Of a DNA stretch of 64,000 bases, positions 60,544 through 64,000 are shown in pieces. Origin of the DNA: Jiella soli (GTDB taxonomy: Bacteria > Pseudomonadota > Alphaproteobacteria > Rhizobiales > Rhizobiaceae); the NCBI RefSeq assembly GCF_020615385.1, contig NZ_JAJAVB010000019.1:1-64000 (forward strand), written 5' to 3'. The stretch's first letter is position 1, and the number at the start of each line of letters is the position of its first letter. The position numbers and the translations under genes are program-made. The notes under the pieces are model-generated. The model was not told the origin of the DNA. It saw nothing but the letters and a program-made list of their open reading frames with translations, and made no database searches.

Positions 60544-62619
60544 TCAGGTCTTGGCGTTCCAGGCGGCGATCGCCTCCTTGAAGGCGCGGTCCCCCGGAAT
60601 CCCCTTCTCGATCGACATCAGCGCGCGACGGCCGGAGGCGTAGGCGAGCGGAATGTCGATCCATTGCTCGCTCTGCAGAAGCGACAGATTGTTCTGCACT
60701 GCCTGATCGAGATTGTTCAGCGCGATGATGAAGAAGTTGTCCGAGATCTTGCCGGCGACGCCGATCAGCGGCTCGCCCCGCGCCTGCTCCGTATCCTTCA
60801 GCGCCAGCCGCTGCACATTGGCGACGCCGCCGCCGGAGAAGTCCTTCGGCACTTCGAACAGAAGCTCGATGACATGGCTCGCCGGCAGCGTCGGATCCGT
60901 ATTGCGCTTGATCGTCATCGTCAGCTTGAGGTTTTCGTCCGGCACGTCGGCGACCGCGCGGATTGCCGCTTCCGCCGGCTGTCCGTCCGCCGGCGGCTCC
61001 TTGATCACCGACCAGACGACATTGCCGCTCTCCTGCGTGCCCGGCAGGTCTTCCGTCTTCTCCTGATAGAAGACCGCCTTCTGCGCGACCTGCGGCACCC
61101 CGTTGGCGGAGGAGTTCGCCGTGGTGGCTGTCGCCTCGGCAGGCGTATCGGCCGCGGTTGCGCCGGGCTCGCCGGACGCGGTCCCAGGGATCGTCCCGCC
61201 GACGACGGACGGGTTCTCGCCGATCTCGCTGTTGACCGTCGGCGTCGCTTCACCGGACGGCGCGGGCTGCTCCGTCACCGGAGAGGCCGCGGCGACATTC
61301 GTCCCTTCGTCGAAAGCATTGGGCGCAGCCTTGGCCGGACCCTCGTCCACCTCCGTCCCATCCGGCATCAAGCGCTGCGTGAACTGCCGCGTCGACGCCG
61401 ATGAATTGGCCGGTTCGTTGGCCGCCACCGTCGTGTCCTCGGCGACGCCCGGCGGGGAGTTCTGGGCCTCGGTCTGTCCGACAGCGCCAGAGCCGCTGGT
61501 CGCTTCGCCCGTCGGCTCGGCCGAATTGTTGGCGATGGTGTCGATACCGCCGGGCTCGACCAGCAGCGCTTCGAGCTCGTCGCGATAGATCCACCCGGCG
61601 GTGCCGAGGCCGCCAAGCAGCAGGATCACGGCGACGGCGGCAAGGGCCGAAGGGCCTCGGCCACGCCGCTGCGCCCGCCGCGGCGTATAGCGGGGCGCGG
61701 TGAGATCGGCCTCGGGAATGCCGGTGTCGTCGATGCGGATATCGCTCGGCACGCGGCTGTCGTCGTGAATGCGCGGCTCGCCGCGCGCACGACCGTTCGC
61801 CTCCCGCAGGGCCGGACCGGTTCCGCCGACCGAATCGCTCTCCTCGCCCTCGGACGGGACGATGAACGGCGCTCCGATGGTCGCCGGACGGTCGTCGACC
61901 TCGGGCGCCTCGGTCTCCGGCGGAAAGAAGGGCGGCGGGGTTCGCCTGCCTTGGTCGGCGCTTTCCTGACCAGGCTCGGGGATAGCGGCGGCCGAGCGGG
62001 GCGGCTCGGTCCGCGGGGCGGGGCTGGCCGGCGGAGCGGGACGCGGCTGCGAGCTCTCGGCGTCCACCATCGGCGGCATGACCGGCGGCTGCGTCGCAGG
62101 CCCCCGGGCGGCCGGACTGCCGCCATTGGGTTGCGGAGTCGCAGCCTGCGGCGCCATCGCGGGAGGCGCCGATGCAGGCTTTGCCGGGCTCGGCTGCGGC
62201 GCGGGCGGGGCCGCACGCGGCATCGCCGGGGCTGTGCTTGCGGCGCCCGCGGACGGGTTCTGCGCTGTCTGGGGTGCGGACGGGGCCGGTCTCGGGGCGG
62301 AGGCAGGCGGGGTCGCTGCCCGCGGCGCACCCGGAGAAGAGGCGGGCGGGGCCGCCTGCGGCGGCTGGTCCTGCGGCGCCTCGGCGGCGGCCGGAGCGCC
62401 TTCGCCATTGCCGGAATAATGCTGCTCGGTCCGCTTGATCGCGTCTTCCAGCGCCGACAGACGCGCCGCAACGACGTTTTCCGCCAGCGGTGGATTGGCT
62501 GCGTTGATCTGGCGCTGGATCGCCGCGCGGGCCTTTTCGTAGACCTTTTCGCGCATCTGCGGCGATGCTTGCGGCAGGCCGTCAATGGTCTTACGGAGAA
62601 CGCCGCTCAAATCCGCCAT
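60544..62619 (-). CDS. Large single-pass membrane protein of unknown function
   Basis: 691 residues. An N-terminal helical module (residues 1-70, MADLSGVLRKTIDGLPQASPQMREKVYEKARAAIQRQINAANPPL) is followed by a roughly 150-residue Pro/Ala-rich low-complexity region, an acidic stretch, and one membrane helix at about 318-343 preceded by RRAQRRGRG (positive inside). The C-terminal half is periplasmic: a Thr/Ala/Asn-rich spacer, then a folded domain of about 170 residues (QKAVFYQEKTEDLPGTQESGNVVWSVIKEPP, LKLTMTIKRNTDPTLPASHVIELLFEVPKDFSGGGVANVQRL). Such a protein sits downstream of purA in many Rhizobiales. Topology suggests a cell-envelope linker; function unknown. Confidence 0.75.
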   Translation of the reverse strand: MADLSGVLRKTIDGLPQASPQMREKVYEKARAAIQRQINAANPPLAENVVAARLSALEDAIKRTEQHYSGNGEGAPAAAEAPQDQPPQAAPPASSPGAPRAATPPASAPRPAPSAPQTAQNPSAGAASTAPAMPRAAPPAPQPSPAKPASAPPAMAPQAATPQPNGGSPAARGPATQPPVMPPMVDAESSQPRPAPPASPAPRTEPPRSAAAIPEPGQESADQGRRTPPPFFPPETEAPEVDDRPATIGAPFIVPSEGEESDSVGGTGPALREANGRARGEPRIHDDSRVPSDIRIDDTGIPEADLTAPRYTPRRAQRRGRGPSALAAVAVILLLGGLGTAGWIYRDELEALLVEPGGIDTIANNSAEPTGEATSGSGAVGQTEAQNSPPGVAEDTTVAANEPANSSASTRQFTQRLMPDGTEVDEGPAKAAPNAFDEGTNVAAASPVTEQPAPSGEATPTVNSEIGENPSVVGGTIPGTASGEPGATAADTPAEATATTANSSANGVPQVAQKAVFYQEKTEDLPGTQESGNVVWSVIKEPPADGQPAEAAIRAVADVPDENLKLTMTIKRNTDPTLPASHVIELLFEVPKDFSGGGVANVQRLALKDTEQARGEPLIGVAGKISDNFFIIALNNLDQAVQNNLSLLQSEQWIDIPLAYASGRRALMSIEKGIPGDRAFKEAIAAWNAKT

Positions 62620-62673
62620 GGATCGCAGTCACTCACTTGTCTAGCTGTTCGAGGTCCCGGCTCGGAAAAGACT

Positions 62674-63966
<1,293 letters not shown>

Positions 63967-64000
63967 TCGGCATTCCTCTCAAGCATTTCCCGCGCGTCCC

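Overview
The window is chromosomal DNA from a high-GC alphaproteobacterium, almost certainly of the order Hyphomicrobiales (Rhizobiales). The evidence is the rhizobial flagellar gene order (flgB-flgC-fliE-flgG-flgA-flgI-motE-flgH-fliL-fliP followed by tandem flagellins, and motA-fliM-fliN-fliG-flhB facing a DUF1217 gene-flgF-fliI), an RpoH with the alphaproteobacterial RpoH box, and Oligotropha-type cox genes. I cannot name a genus. I see no insertion sequence, integrase, phage gene or CRISPR array.

Layout. 1-2912: the 3' part of a thiamine-diphosphate enzyme and two unrecognised secreted proteins. 3024-21554: the flagellar block. Most genes lie on the minus strand and are tightly packed, often with ATGA-type overlaps; DUF1217-flgF-fliI runs on the plus strand from a shared divergent promoter region with motA. 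21809-23457: a MetE-C-type methyltransferase and an orphan FlgC-like protein. 23556-29897: a sugar-acid locus with TRAP transporter dctP-dctQ-dctM, mannonate dehydratase uxuA, a divergent GntR/FCD regulator and a zinc alcohol dehydrogenase.

30023-38731: an aerobic (form I) carbon monoxide dehydrogenase cluster, coxC-M-S-L-D-E-F. CoxL carries the diagnostic AYRCSFR active-site loop. Convergent with it at 38834-44237 is a caa3-type heme-copper oxidase operon: subunit II fused to cytochrome c, a subunit I/III fusion, a small membrane protein and a tri-heme cytochrome c. The arrangement suggests CO as an electron donor with a terminal oxidase close by. Divergent from the oxidase is a double-domain KaiC-like ATPase with a hybrid histidine kinase (44753-48334).

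48497-51987: a translationally coupled four-gene cassette (glycosyltransferase, acyl-CoA-dehydrogenase-like, PIG-L deacetylase, NodS-like methyltransferase) of unknown product. 52225-57166: a ribbon-helix-helix regulator with a perfect 18-bp palindrome ahead of it, a PHB-depolymerase-type esterase, a TrhA/hemolysin III protein, a transglutaminase-like protease, and a coupled mini-operon of three very small genes. 57471-63966: housekeeping genes tRNA-Glu(CTC), an RluA/RluD pseudouridine synthase, rpoH with a clear terminator, a large single-pass membrane protein and purA.

The parts most worth follow-up are the CO dehydrogenase/oxidase neighbourhood with its possible LytTR operator, the four-gene glycoconjugate-like cassette, the KaiC/kinase pair, and the coupled small-gene operon.
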